Position numbers and translations under genes: made by a program
The notes under the pieces: generated by a model
What the model saw: only the letters and a program-made list of their open reading frames with translations
The model's database searches: none
What the model was told of the DNA's origin: nothing
Shown here: one piece after another, positions 1 to 7,171 of the stretch
Layout: every line of letters begins with the position of its first letter
Numbering within the stretch: the first letter of the stretch is position 1
Source of the DNA: Halieaceae bacterium
Lineage (GTDB): Bacteria; Pseudomonadota; Gammaproteobacteria; Pseudomonadales; Halieaceae
Direction: 5' to 3'
Length of the DNA stretch: 9,294 nucleotides
NCBI GenBank assembly: GCA_002705465.1
Contig: PAGS01000030.1
Span: 6,345 to 15,638 of the forward strand

Positions 1-1451
1 AAACTGATTACGTCCTGGTAACGGGACGAATTGAGAGAAATACCGACTCGTTTACCGGTACCCAAGAAATTATTCTGCTGAAGGTTCAGCCCTAATATGA
101 GGCCCGCATCCTGGGCGTATCCCAAGCTGCCACCAATAGAGCCAAATGACTGCTCCTCCACGGTGAAATCGACATCAATCAAATCATCAGAGCCCGCGAC
201 TTCAGTCGTTTCGACCGCCGCGGTCTTAAAAAATCCGAGGCGCTCCAGTCGAATACGCGACTGCTCGATCGCCGCTGAAGACGCTGGCGCAGACTCCATC
301 TGCCGCATCTCGCGCCTGAGTACGTCATCAATCGTGCTCATATTGCCGGCGAAGTCGATGCGTCTAACGTAGGTCCGTTTACCGGGGTCGACGAAGAACT
401 TCATGACTACCGTGTTGTTGTCTTCATCGATTTCGGGCATGCCAGTGACTTTGGCGAAGTTGTAGCCTTCGTTTCCAAGCCTTCTGGTTAAATAATCCTC
501 CGTCGCCGTCACCAATTGCTGCGAATACACCTGCGCCGGTTGCACGATCAGGAAGCGGTTGAGATCCTCCTCAGGGAGCACCAAATCACCGCTGAGCCCT
601 ACCTCACTGATAGTAAATTTCTCGCCCTCAGTGACGTTCGCGGTGATGTAGACCTCCTCCTTGTCGGGGGATACCGCCACCTGAGTGGAGTCAATGTTGA
701 ACTGCAGATAGCCCCGATCGAGATAATAGGAAGACAGTGTCTCAAGATCAGAGGTGAGCTTTTCTTTGGAGTACTTGTTGTCACTCGTGAAAAAGGAGAA
801 CCAACCCCCGGTCTTCAGTTCGAAAAGGTCGAGGAGGTCCTCATCGGAGAAAATATTATTACCCACAACGTTGATGTGCTGAATGGTCGCTACCGTGCCT
901 TCATTCACGTCGATGGCGATCGACACGCGATTCCGGGGCTCTGCAATGACCTCAGAATCGATGGTCGCATCATAGCGCCCCTGCAGCACATACTGCCGTT
1001 GCAACTCGAGCTGCATGCCTTCCAGGGTAGAGCGCTGGAATACCTGACCCACCGCAAGGCCAGCCCCCTTGAGCCCGTCTAGCAACGCTTCGGTCTCGAT
1101 GGCCTTGTTTCCATCGATCGTGATTTCACTGATGCTGGGCCGTTCTGCCACTACGACAACGAGCACCCCGCCGTCGCGCGCAATGGAAATATCATCAAAA
1201 TTGCCGGAGGCAAATAAACTTTTTGCCGCCGCACGCACTACGAGCGTGTCTACGGAATCGCCGACACCCACTGGCAATGCGGCAAAGACGCTGCCCGGTG
1301 AGATGCGCTGCAAGCCCTCGATCCGGATGTCCTGAATCACAAATGGTTCGGTCTGGGCGCTGGCAGGCTGGAACATGCTCAGGCAGATCAGAATTGCCAT
1401 AGCGAGCCCGAGGCGCCTTCCTCCGTGCCTGTATTGATGTTCTAAGCGCAT
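1..1451 (-). CDS. bamA: Outer-membrane protein assembly factor BamA (N-terminal part; cut by the window edge)
   Basis: BamA is the Omp85-family core of the BAM complex, which folds and inserts beta-barrel proteins into the outer membrane. I translated 483 codons with no internal stop. Residues 1-32 look like a Sec signal peptide: basic RHGGRR, a hydrophobic stretch (LGLAMAILICLSMF), then a PASA|Q cleavage site. The mature start EPFVIQDIRIEGLQRI is typical of POTRA1. Five POTRA domains fit roughly residues 36-432, with repeated signatures such as ITIDGNKAI, INVVGNNIFSDEDL and RRIDFAGN. The barrel then begins (GSLGYAQDAGLILGLNLQQ, NNFLGTGKRVG). The rest of the barrel lies outside the window. 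ATG at 1451 is chosen because an in-frame stop lies close upstream and the next ATG (codon 18) would remove the signal peptide's basic region. The Shine-Dalgarno match before it is poor. The gene lies 108 nt downstream of rseP, the usual arrangement. Confidence 0.97.
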   Translation of the reverse strand, partial: MRLEHQYRHGGRRLGLAMAILICLSMFQPASAQTEPFVIQDIRIEGLQRISPGSVFAALPVGVGDSVDTLVVRAAAKSLFASGNFDDISIARDGGVLVVVVAERPSISEITIDGNKAIETEALLDGLKGAGLAVGQVFQRSTLEGMQLELQRQYVLQGRYDATIDSEVIAEPRNRVSIAIDVNEGTVATIQHINVVGNNIFSDEDLLDLFELKTGGWFSFFTSDNKYSKEKLTSDLETLSSYYLDRGYLQFNIDSTQVAVSPDKEEVYITANVTEGEKFTISEVGLSGDLVLPEEDLNRFLIVQPAQVYSQQLVTATEDYLTRRLGNEGYNFAKVTGMPEIDEDNNTVVMKFFVDPGKRTYVRRIDFAGNMSTIDDVLRREMRQMESAPASSAAIEQSRIRLERLGFFKTAAVETTEVAGSDDLIDVDFTVEEQSFGSIGGSLGYAQDAGLILGLNLQQNNFLGTGKRVGISLNSSRYQDVIS

Positions 1452-1496
1452 ACCGTCGTCTTTATTTTTGCTCGTTCATTCGTCAATGCAGGCAGA

Positions 1497-1522
1497 TAGC
1501 CAGCACAGGGATGTGCTGGCTA
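1497..1522 (-). other. Perfect 11-bp inverted repeat (hairpin) in the rseP-bamA gap
   Basis: The arms at 1497-1507 (TAGCCAGCACA on the plus strand) and 1512-1522 are perfectly complementary around a 4-nt loop, so the transcript between rseP and bamA can form a strong stem-loop. No U-run follows it on the minus strand (UCUGCCUGC), so it does not look like a normal intrinsic terminator. It sits about 45 nt before the bamA start. It could be a partial attenuator, an RNA-processing or stability element, or a dispersed palindromic repeat. The pairing is seen directly; the role is unknown. Confidence 0.6.
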
Positions 1523-1559
1523 CCAGATCCAATGTGGAATGCTTGGCCCTCGAGTGCAA

Positions 1560-2915
1560 TCACAACTTTGCGAAGTCATTATACAGCGCAAACACCATAA
1601 TGCTGAGCACCAAGACCACGCCCATTTGATAGCCCGCCAGTTGCACTTTCTCTGGTAACGGCTTGCCCATCACCGCCTCAAAACCGTAAAAAACCAGATG
1701 CCCGCCATCGAGTACCGGGATGGGGAGCAGGTTCAAGGCGCCCAGCGAGACGCTCAACAATGCGAGAAAACCTAGCCAGGCGACCCAGCCAGCTTCAGCG
1801 GTGGACGCCGCCACCTGAGCAATCGTTATCGGCCCTGACAGATTGCTGGGCGAGATCAGGCCCTGCAACATGCGCGCGATCGATTTAAAAGTAAACGTAA
1901 CCAAATCCTTAGTCCGATTCAGCGACGCTGACAACGCGTCCCATGGGCCGCGGTCAAAGCGACGTTGCTGGGAGGCCGGAATAGCCGGGAGTGCAACTGA
2001 CATGCCCACGGATCCGATCCGTTTATCCTCAGCCATGACCGAGGCCGGCGTGACAACGATGTTTTGTCGGGTACCGGCACGTTCAACCCAGACCTCAATG
2101 CGTTGGTCGGGGCGTGACCTCACATAATTGACCCAGTCTATCCATAATGGCAACTGAGTGCCGTCTGCCTCGAGGATGAGGTCGCCAACCTGAAATCCTG
2201 CGCTCCTCGCGACTCCCGCCTCGGTCAAGCCTCCGACTCGGGGAACCACGGGTGGTGTGCGAATGGTGACTCCCAGTGCCGCTAGCAAGTCCGGCTGCTC
2301 CGCACCCTTCAACCATTTATCGATAGCGACCTCAGATCGAATGAGCGCATCGGAACCCGGCCGACTCACAGCCAAGTTCAGGGCACCCGTGTCTCCCAAC
2401 CGCTCCAATAACGCAAAATTGACAGCGGCGACGGTGGGCGTCTCACGCGCGTCAATCTCCCTGATTTCCTGGCCGGGCTGTAATCCCGCCTGCTCGGCAA
2501 TAGACCCCGGCGCCACAGTGGCAATCTCGGGTATGACGCCGATCTCACCACGCAGGAACAGGCCCCAAAGCACCAATATCGCCAGCAGAAAATTTGCCGC
2601 CGGACCCGCGGCCGCGATGGCACTGCGCTTGCCAACCGATTGCCGGTTAAAGGCCCGCGGGAGATCAGCCGCGGTGATGTCACCATCGCGCTCATCTGCC
2701 ATCCGCACATAACCGCCCAGCGGTATCGCAGCGATCACATATTCAGTGTTGTCCTTACCGCGCCAATTCAATAGCGGCTTTCCAAAACCGATCGAAAATC
2801 GGAGCACCTTGACACCCGCGCGCCTAGCCACCCAAAAGTGTCCATACTCGTGCACGGCGACCACGGTAGCGAAGGTGACAAGCGCGACCACAATGGTTTG
2901 CAATGTATCGATCAT
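1560..2915 (-). CDS. rseP: RIP zinc metalloprotease RseP (site-2 protease)
   Basis: RseP is an inner-membrane zinc protease that cuts the anti-sigma factor RseA after DegS cleavage and so releases sigma-E; it also clears remnant signal peptides. The 451-residue length matches the family (about 450). The zinc-binding HEYGH (residues 22-26) sits in the first membrane helix, followed by GFGKPLLNWRGKDNTEY and IPLGGYVRM. A further membrane segment (AAGPAANFLLAILVLWG) leads into two periplasmic PDZ domains, roughly residues 125-310. The second catalytic motif, LPIPVLDGGH, carries the zinc-ligand Asp near residue 403, and a final helix lies at about 430-445. ATG at 2915 is preceded by AGGGA at 7-nt spacing and lies 9 nt after the dxr stop, so the two are probably cotranscribed. 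The neighbour bamA makes sense, since both serve envelope protein quality. Confidence 0.97.
   Translation of the reverse strand: MIDTLQTIVVALVTFATVVAVHEYGHFWVARRAGVKVLRFSIGFGKPLLNWRGKDNTEYVIAAIPLGGYVRMADERDGDITAADLPRAFNRQSVGKRSAIAAAGPAANFLLAILVLWGLFLRGEIGVIPEIATVAPGSIAEQAGLQPGQEIREIDARETPTVAAVNFALLERLGDTGALNLAVSRPGSDALIRSEVAIDKWLKGAEQPDLLAALGVTIRTPPVVPRVGGLTEAGVARSAGFQVGDLILEADGTQLPLWIDWVNYVRSRPDQRIEVWVERAGTRQNIVVTPASVMAEDKRIGSVGMSVALPAIPASQQRRFDRGPWDALSASLNRTKDLVTFTFKSIARMLQGLISPSNLSGPITIAQVAASTAEAGWVAWLGFLALLSVSLGALNLLPIPVLDGGHLVFYGFEAVMGKPLPEKVQLAGYQMGVVLVLSIMVFALYNDFAKL
1578..1606 (-). promoter_or_regulatory. Possible internal promoter for bamA inside the rseP 3' end
   Basis: On the minus strand a perfect -10 hexamer TATAAT lies at 1583-1578. 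Seventeen nucleotides upstream, at 1606-1601, is a weak -35-like TCAGCA (3 of 6 matches to TTGACA). Transcription would start near 1571 and give bamA a leader of about 120 nt containing the 1497-1522 hairpin. The hexamer also encodes Leu-Tyr-Asn of RseP, so it may be coincidence. bamA is known to have its own promoters, some sigma-E dependent, in enteric bacteria; I saw no clear sigma-E match here. Confidence 0.28.
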
Positions 2916-2924
2916 TCAGAGTCC

Positions 2925-4112
2925 CTATTTACCATGCGCAGCAGCTAGCCGAGTGGCATGGCTCTGCGCCACCTCGCGTGCCGTCTCGTCGAGTGCTTGG
3001 ACCGCATCCAGACTCGCTGGTTCCGATAATTCGACCTGTTTTAGCGTCAGGTCGATGACCTGATCAATATCGGTAAAACGGATTCCACCCTGCAAAAACG
3101 CGGCCACGGCAACTTCATTGGCTGCGCTGAAAGCGCACATCCCACCGGGCTGAGAAATAGCCCACTGCGCCAGCGCCAGACAGGGAAACGCGCACAGATC
3201 CGGCGCTTCGAAGTCCAGGCGATGCGCGGCGACAATATCGAGGGGCTCAACCCCGGCGTCGATTCGCTCTGGCCAGGCCAAGCCGTAGGCAATCGGCGTG
3301 CGCATGTCAGGCTGACCCAATTGAGCCAAAACAGATCCGTCCTGATAGCGAATCATTGAATGCACGATACTTTGCGGGTGGACAACAATTTCTATTTGGT
3401 CGGGCGTTCTGGCAAACAACCAGCAGGCTTCGGCTAATTCGAGACCCTTGTTCGCCAGCGTCGCCGAATCAACCGATATTTTGGCACCCATGGACCAGTT
3501 GGGGTGGGCGCAGGCCTCGTCTGGTGTGACCGAGTGAAGAGACTCGCGAGCTCGCCCGCGGAACGGCCCCCCGGATGCTGTCAAAATAATTTTTTCCACG
3601 TTGGTCATATCAGGCCTGCCAAACGCATCAATCGGCAGGCACTGGTGCATTGCATTGTGCTCACTGTCCACAGGCAATAGCGTCGCGCCGCCCCGCTTGA
3701 CGGTCTCAATGAATAAAGCGCCAGCACTCACCAAGGCTTCCTTGTTGGCCAACAAAATAGTCTTGCCAGCGCGAGCCGCGCTCAGAGTAGGCCTGAGCCC
3801 GGCGAAACCCACAATTCCCGCGACGACAGTGTCGATGTTAGGCAATGCAAGCAACTCGTCGAGCGCGTCGGCACCCGCAGACACCGCCACCTGCGGCAAA
3901 TCCACCAACCGATCCCGTAGCGCCGAGGCTGACTCAGGCTCTCCCATGACAGCATGCGTGGGCTTGTGAATCCGACAGATCGACGCCATGACATCAACTG
4001 AACGATTCGCCGAGACGACGACCGCGTGGTAACGCTCGGGATGGCGTTGCATCACATCCAGCGTGGACTGCCCGATAGAGCCTGTCGCACCCAGTACCGC
4101 CACACCCCGCAT
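2925..4112 (-). CDS. dxr: 1-deoxy-D-xylulose 5-phosphate reductoisomerase
   Basis: Dxr (IspC) is a cytosolic enzyme that converts 1-deoxy-D-xylulose 5-phosphate to 2-C-methyl-D-erythritol 4-phosphate with NADPH, the committed step of the MEP isoprenoid pathway. The 395 residues match the family length (about 398). The N-terminal NADPH fold has LGATGSIG (7-14) and LLANKEALV (120-128). The metal site shows DSEHNA with Asp149 and Glu151, and NKGLE with Glu225. Substrate-loop motifs TASGGPF, MGAKISVDSATL, HPQSIVHSM and GQPDMRTPIAYG are all present, and the C-terminal helical domain is complete. ATG at 4112 lies 3 nt after the cdsA stop, with a GGTGGGG stretch upstream, so coupling to cdsA is likely. 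Placement after cdsA rather than directly after frr differs from E. coli. The product feeds the UppS substrates made from the same cluster. Confidence 0.98.
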   Translation of the reverse strand: MRGVAVLGATGSIGQSTLDVMQRHPERYHAVVVSANRSVDVMASICRIHKPTHAVMGEPESASALRDRLVDLPQVAVSAGADALDELLALPNIDTVVAGIVGFAGLRPTLSAARAGKTILLANKEALVSAGALFIETVKRGGATLLPVDSEHNAMHQCLPIDAFGRPDMTNVEKIILTASGGPFRGRARESLHSVTPDEACAHPNWSMGAKISVDSATLANKGLELAEACWLFARTPDQIEIVVHPQSIVHSMIRYQDGSVLAQLGQPDMRTPIAYGLAWPERIDAGVEPLDIVAAHRLDFEAPDLCAFPCLALAQWAISQPGGMCAFSAANEVAVAAFLQGGIRFTDIDQVIDLTLKQVELSEPASLDAVQALDETAREVAQSHATRLAAAHGK

Positions 4113-4115
4113 CGG

Positions 4116-4952
4116 TCAATACCCCACCAACAGGAGCCCGAGGGCAAAGATGGGTGCAGCGCCGCAAATACTATCGAGGCGATCCAGTACGCCACCATGG
4201 CCGGGCAGCCACGACCCGGTGTCCTTCATACCCATCTCGCGCTTTAGCAGACTCACCGTGAGGTCACCGACGACGGAGGCACCGGCTGTCGCTAAACCCA
4301 GCGCCAGTATCGATCCGAAACTAAGGTGAAGGTAGGTCGGGGGCAAACTTTGCCACACCGCAAAGGTGAGCGCCGTGACAGCTAGCATGCCGCCCCAGAA
4401 TCCCTCCCAGGTCTTGCCTGGGCTAATCTCCTTCGCCAATGCATGGCGACCAAACCGTCGACCCACAAAATACGCGCCAATATCTGCCGCTGCGACCGTG
4501 AGGATCATCATCAGCATCACCTTTGGGCCATTGTCGAAGGTCAAACAGACGGCCACTGCCAACCAGGTGCCCGAAAGAATCAACCACCCCATCACAGCGC
4601 GCACCCAGGTTTGTTTCAACAACCAGCTACCGGAGGGATAGTATTTCAGTGCAAGCAGCATGGCTGACCAAAAAAAGGCACTCACCGCTAACCAAGGCTG
4701 AGCTTCAATGGCAGGTTGCTGGTCGGCCAGGCCAATTCGTTGCCACAGCAGAAAACACAGCAAAGGCACGACCAAGGCGAATCCTGCCCTTTGAGCTGCG
4801 GTCTTGGCGCCGACTAGCCCGGCCCACTCCCAAGCGCCGGCCGCGGCAACCAGAGCAAAGAGCAGGGCCTGCAGGGGGTGGGGAGCATAGGCCAGAGTGG
4901 CCAACAGCGCTCCGGCCAGTATCAGTCCAGTGATGATCCTCTGGCGGAGCAT
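4116..4952 (-). CDS. cdsA: Phosphatidate cytidylyltransferase (CDP-diglyceride synthase)
   Basis: CdsA is a polytopic inner-membrane enzyme that makes CDP-diacylglycerol from phosphatidic acid and CTP, the precursor of the major phospholipids. From the chosen start it has 278 residues (E. coli about 285) and about eight or nine hydrophobic segments. Diagnostic motifs are DIGAYFVGRRFG, SPGKTWEG (177-184) and the C-terminal signature SLLKREMGMKD...LPGHGGVLDRLD (234-260), with its conserved Lys, His and Asp residues. I chose ATG at 4952 (MLRQRIITGL) because it aligns with known CdsA N-termini (MLKxRxI) and has GGTGA just upstream. ATG at 4961 is an alternative: it overlaps the uppS stop as TAATG, a classic coupling arrangement. 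A still earlier ATG at 5057 would overlap uppS by about 97 nt and add a polar, non-homologous leader, so I rejected it. Confidence 0.95.
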   Translation of the reverse strand: MLRQRIITGLILAGALLATLAYAPHPLQALLFALVAAAGAWEWAGLVGAKTAAQRAGFALVVPLLCFLLWQRIGLADQQPAIEAQPWLAVSAFFWSAMLLALKYYPSGSWLLKQTWVRAVMGWLILSGTWLAVAVCLTFDNGPKVMLMMILTVAAADIGAYFVGRRFGRHALAKEISPGKTWEGFWGGMLAVTALTFAVWQSLPPTYLHLSFGSILALGLATAGASVVGDLTVSLLKREMGMKDTGSWLPGHGGVLDRLDSICGAAPIFALGLLLVGY

Positions 4953-4960
4953 CTCACCCA

Positions 4961-5698
4961 TTACTGACGAAAGAGGGGCCGGACACCGAATCGACGCTCC
5001 CTCACCGCGTAGTCTGCCAGTGCGAGATCCAGAACGGTCTCGTCGAAATCGGGCCACAGCACCTCAGTGAACCAGAACTCTGCATAAGCGAACTGCCAAA
5101 GCAAAAAGTTGCTAATGCGCGTCTCTCCGGCGGTGCGAATGCACAAGTCAGGATCGGGTAGCCCGCTGGTCGCCAACCGCTCGGATATGGTGTCCTCGTG
5201 AATATCGCAAGGATTCAAGACGCCCGCTGCGACATCACGGGCAATGGAGCGGGTGACCTCCGCTACATCCCAGCGACCGCCGTAATCCAGCGCCAGCGTG
5301 AGGATCGCTCGGTCACCCGCGACCGTAGCCGCCTCCGCCTGTTCAATGAGCTTCTGCAATCTGGGGCTGAAGCGGTCCCGTCGACCAATCACGCGCAGTT
5401 GAATGCCATCTGTCACCAGCTTGGTGACTTCGTTCCGAAGATATCGCGACAACAAAGCGAGCAGCGCTCGCACCTCAGTTCGCGGACGACCCCAGTTCTC
5501 ACTGGAAAAGGCAAACAAGGTCAGGTAGCGGATCCCTCTCGACTCGCACGCGGACACGATTTCACGGACCACCTCAGCACCTGCACGGTGCCCCGCGACC
5601 CCCGGATAGCCTTCTCTTCGTGCCCAACGATTGTTGCCATCCATGATAATGGCGAGGTGCCTCGGGGTGCTTCTGAGCTGAATGTCGGATGCTTGCAA
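4961..5698 (-). CDS. uppS: Undecaprenyl diphosphate synthase (cis-prenyltransferase)
   Basis: UppS (IspU) condenses farnesyl diphosphate with eight isopentenyl diphosphates to make undecaprenyl diphosphate, the lipid carrier for peptidoglycan and other envelope polymers. The 245-residue protein has all family motifs: HLAIIMDGNNRWA with catalytic Asp20, GVAGHRAGAE, TLFAFSSENW (60-69), ALDYGGRWD (136-144), and DPDLCIRTAGETRISNFLLWQ (182-202), then YAEFWFTEVLWPDFDE. RTAGE replaces the common RTGGE or RTSGE, a mild change. The start is uncertain. TTG at 5698 is the only usual initiation codon upstream of the IIMDGN motif, and it has no good Shine-Dalgarno sequence. A CTG at 5722 overlapping the frr stop (CTGA) is in frame and would add eight residues. 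The gene lies 20 nt after frr and its TAA touches a possible cdsA ATG, so it is part of the same coupled unit. Confidence 0.96.
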   Translation of the reverse strand: MQASDIQLRSTPRHLAIIMDGNNRWARREGYPGVAGHRAGAEVVREIVSACESRGIRYLTLFAFSSENWGRPRTEVRALLALLSRYLRNEVTKLVTDGIQLRVIGRRDRFSPRLQKLIEQAEAATVAGDRAILTLALDYGGRWDVAEVTRSIARDVAAGVLNPCDIHEDTISERLATSGLPDPDLCIRTAGETRISNFLLWQFAYAEFWFTEVLWPDFDETVLDLALADYAVRERRFGVRPLFRQ

Positions 5699-5718
5699 AG
5701 GAGAGGTACCCGCGGGTT

Positions 5719-6276
5719 TCAGATCGCCATTAAGTCGGTTTCTTTTTCGCTAAGCGCTTTCTCAACCCTCGCGACGAAATCATCTGTGAGCTTCTGAATG
5801 ACATCCTGCCCGCGCCGCTCTTCATCTTCAGAGATCTCCTTCTCCTTGAGCAGTTCCTTGAGCATCGCAAGTCCATCCCGCCGCGCATTGCGCACTGAAA
5901 TGCGTGCCGATTCAGCCTCCGCGCGAGCCTGTTTGATGTAGCCCTTGCGTGTCTCCTCGGTAAGCACTGGCATCGGGATGCGGATTACCTCTCCAGCGGT
6001 AGCCGGATTCAGACCAAGGTCTGATTTCATGATCGCTCGTTCGATGTCTGGGGTAATCGCCTTGTCAAAGGCAATGACGCTTAACGTTCGCGCGTCTTCG
6101 ATATTGATGTTGGCGAGTTGGTTCAGCGGTGTTTCAGCACCGTAATACTCTAGGCGGATGCTATCGAGGAGACTGGGATGAGCGCGCCCGGTGCGAATCT
6201 TATTGAAGTTGTGCGACAGCGCCTCGAGGGCTTTGCCCATCCGCTCGTCTGTCTCTTGTCTGATATCGTCAATCAT
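5719..6276 (-). CDS. frr: Ribosome recycling factor
   Basis: RRF acts in the cytosol with EF-G to split post-termination ribosomes so that subunits can be reused. The 185-residue length is exactly that of the typical family member. The three-helix bundle (domain I) is formed by about residues 1-29 and 107-185, and beta-rich domain II lies between them. Conserved blocks are [15 protein letters not shown] (24-38), [31 protein letters not shown] and VRNARRDG with Arg132, followed by [25 protein letters not shown] at 6276 has TAGGA about eight bases upstream. The gap from pyrH is 35 nt and the pyrH-frr order is conserved widely. No terminator is visible between frr and uppS. Confidence 0.98.
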   Translation of the reverse strand: MIDDIRQETDERMGKALEALSHNFNKIRTGRAHPSLLDSIRLEYYGAETPLNQLANINIEDARTLSVIAFDKAITPDIERAIMKSDLGLNPATAGEVIRIPMPVLTEETRKGYIKQARAEAESARISVRNARRDGLAMLKELLKEKEISEDEERRGQDVIQKLTDDFVARVEKALSEKETDLMAI

Positions 6277-6311
6277 TAGATGTCCTAAACTGAGCTCTGC
6301 TCGCGGTTTGT

Positions 6312-7031
6312 TTACGCCTGAATCAAGGTTCCCTCGTCCCCGCCTCGGACAATACTCAAAAGAGCACCTCGTTGCGCCATATTGAAAACTCTGACCGGCA
6401 TGTCGTGGTCGCGGACAAGACAGATGGCGGTCAAATCCATTACGCCGAGCTTTTTGTCGAGAACTTCATCATAGGTCAATACATCGTATTTGACGGCGTC
6501 AGGGTCGGTTACCGGGTCCGCGCTATACACCCCGTCCACTTTCGTCGCTTTGAGCACGACATCAGCCTTAACCTCAATGCCACGAAGGCAGGCAGAGGAG
6601 TCAGTGGTGAAGAAGGGATTGCCGGTGCCCGCTGCAAAAATCACCACATCACCGCTGGACAATGCGCGTATTGCTTTGCGCCGGTCGTAGTGCTCTACCA
6701 CGCCACTCATTGGAATAGACGACATCGCCTGAGTGGCGATATTGGAGCGCTCCAACGCGTCGCGCAGCGCTAGGGCGTTCATGACGGTAGCCAGCATGCC
6801 CATATGATCACCGGTCACCCTGTCCAGACCCGCCGCATTGAGTGCCGCGCCGCGGAACAGATTCCCGCCCCCAACGACGAGCCCCACTTGAACGCCAATA
6901 CCAACAAGCTGCCCGATCTCAAGCGCCAGTTGATCAAGCACTTTGGGATCGATACCGAACGCCTCTTGTCCGGTCAACGCTTCTCCACTCAACTTAAGAA
7001 GAATGCGCTTGTATACCTTGTCTGCCGCCAT
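6312..7031 (-). CDS. pyrH: Uridylate (UMP) kinase
   Basis: PyrH phosphorylates UMP to UDP with ATP in the cytosol and controls flux into UTP and CTP. It is a hexameric amino-acid-kinase-family enzyme, regulated by GTP and UTP in related bacteria. The 239 residues fit the family (about 240). Motifs are [12 protein letters not shown] (8-19), the glycine-rich [10 protein letters not shown] (52-61), [19 protein letters not shown] (75-93), [22 protein letters not shown] (132-153), [13 protein letters not shown] (161-173) and [11 protein letters not shown] (198-208). ATG at 7031 is chosen because GAGAGG lies 5 nt upstream and the protein then begins close to known homologues. An in-frame ATG at 7064 would add 11 residues but is less well supported. 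The gap to frr is 35 nt; the gap from tsf is longer (138 nt) and structured, which may allow separate control. Confidence 0.97.
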   Translation of the reverse strand: MAADKVYKRILLKLSGEALTGQEAFGIDPKVLDQLALEIGQLVGIGVQVGLVVGGGNLFRGAALNAAGLDRVTGDHMGMLATVMNALALRDALERSNIATQAMSSIPMSGVVEHYDRRKAIRALSSGDVVIFAAGTGNPFFTTDSSACLRGIEVKADVVLKATKVDGVYSADPVTDPDAVKYDVLTYDEVLDKKLGVMDLTAICLVRDHDMPVRVFNMAQRGALLSIVRGGDEGTLIQA

Positions 7032-7046
7032 CTGTGCCTCTCTCGC

Positions 7047-7171
7047 GGGGGCGCCTCCGGTCATGTCATGCTACCGAACGTCAGGGACCCTTATCACCCC
7101 AAACCTTGGTGATACTTGTTATGTGGACGCTGTCGGCACTCCGCTATCTCGCAGTTGGAGGGGGGCGCCTC
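7047..7171 (-). repeat. Short GC-rich direct repeat bracketing the tsf-pyrH gap
   Basis: The 11-mer GAGGCGCCCCC (minus strand) occurs twice: at 7171-7161, overlapping the tsf stop codon, and at 7057-7047, about 16 nt before the pyrH start. The copies are 114 nt apart in the same orientation. They also contain the palindrome GGCGCC, so each could pair with the other. In GC-rich DNA this may be chance; no known element is implied. Confidence 0.35.
7092..7114 (-). other. Stem-loop in the tsf-pyrH intergenic region
   Basis: The arms TATCACC (7092-7098) and GGTGATA (7108-7114) are exact complements around a 9-nt loop; the loop edge can also pair as CCAA/TTGG. No U-run follows on the minus strand, so this is not an obvious terminator. 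It lies about 60 nt after the tsf stop and 60 nt before the pyrH start. It could be an attenuator, a processing site or an RNA-stability element. It may also be part of a pyrH control region, though I could not identify a confident pyrH promoter. Confidence 0.5.

Noticed and set aside
516..1082. A 188-codon open frame on the plus strand opposite bamA
   Set aside because: It lies wholly antisense to well-supported BamA POTRA coding sequence, matches no family I recognise and has no neighbouring genes on its strand. It is best explained as a shadow of bamA codon usage.
1497..1522. Intrinsic terminator after rseP
   Set aside because: The stem is strong, but no run of T follows it on the coding strand, so I list it as a hairpin of unknown role rather than a terminator.
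4953..5057. A longer cdsA start at 5057, adding 35 residues
   Set aside because: It would overlap uppS by about 97 nt, and the added residues are polar, arginine-rich and unlike CdsA N-termini, which begin near MLKxRxI.
5198..5797. A 199-codon open frame on the plus strand across uppS and the frr end
   Set aside because: It is antisense to UppS with all family motifs, spans a gene boundary and has no recognisable domain. Treated as a shadow frame.
7032..7064. An upstream pyrH start at 7064
   Set aside because: ATG at 7031 has a good GAGAGG ribosome-binding site and gives the usual family length; the extra 11 residues have no family support.
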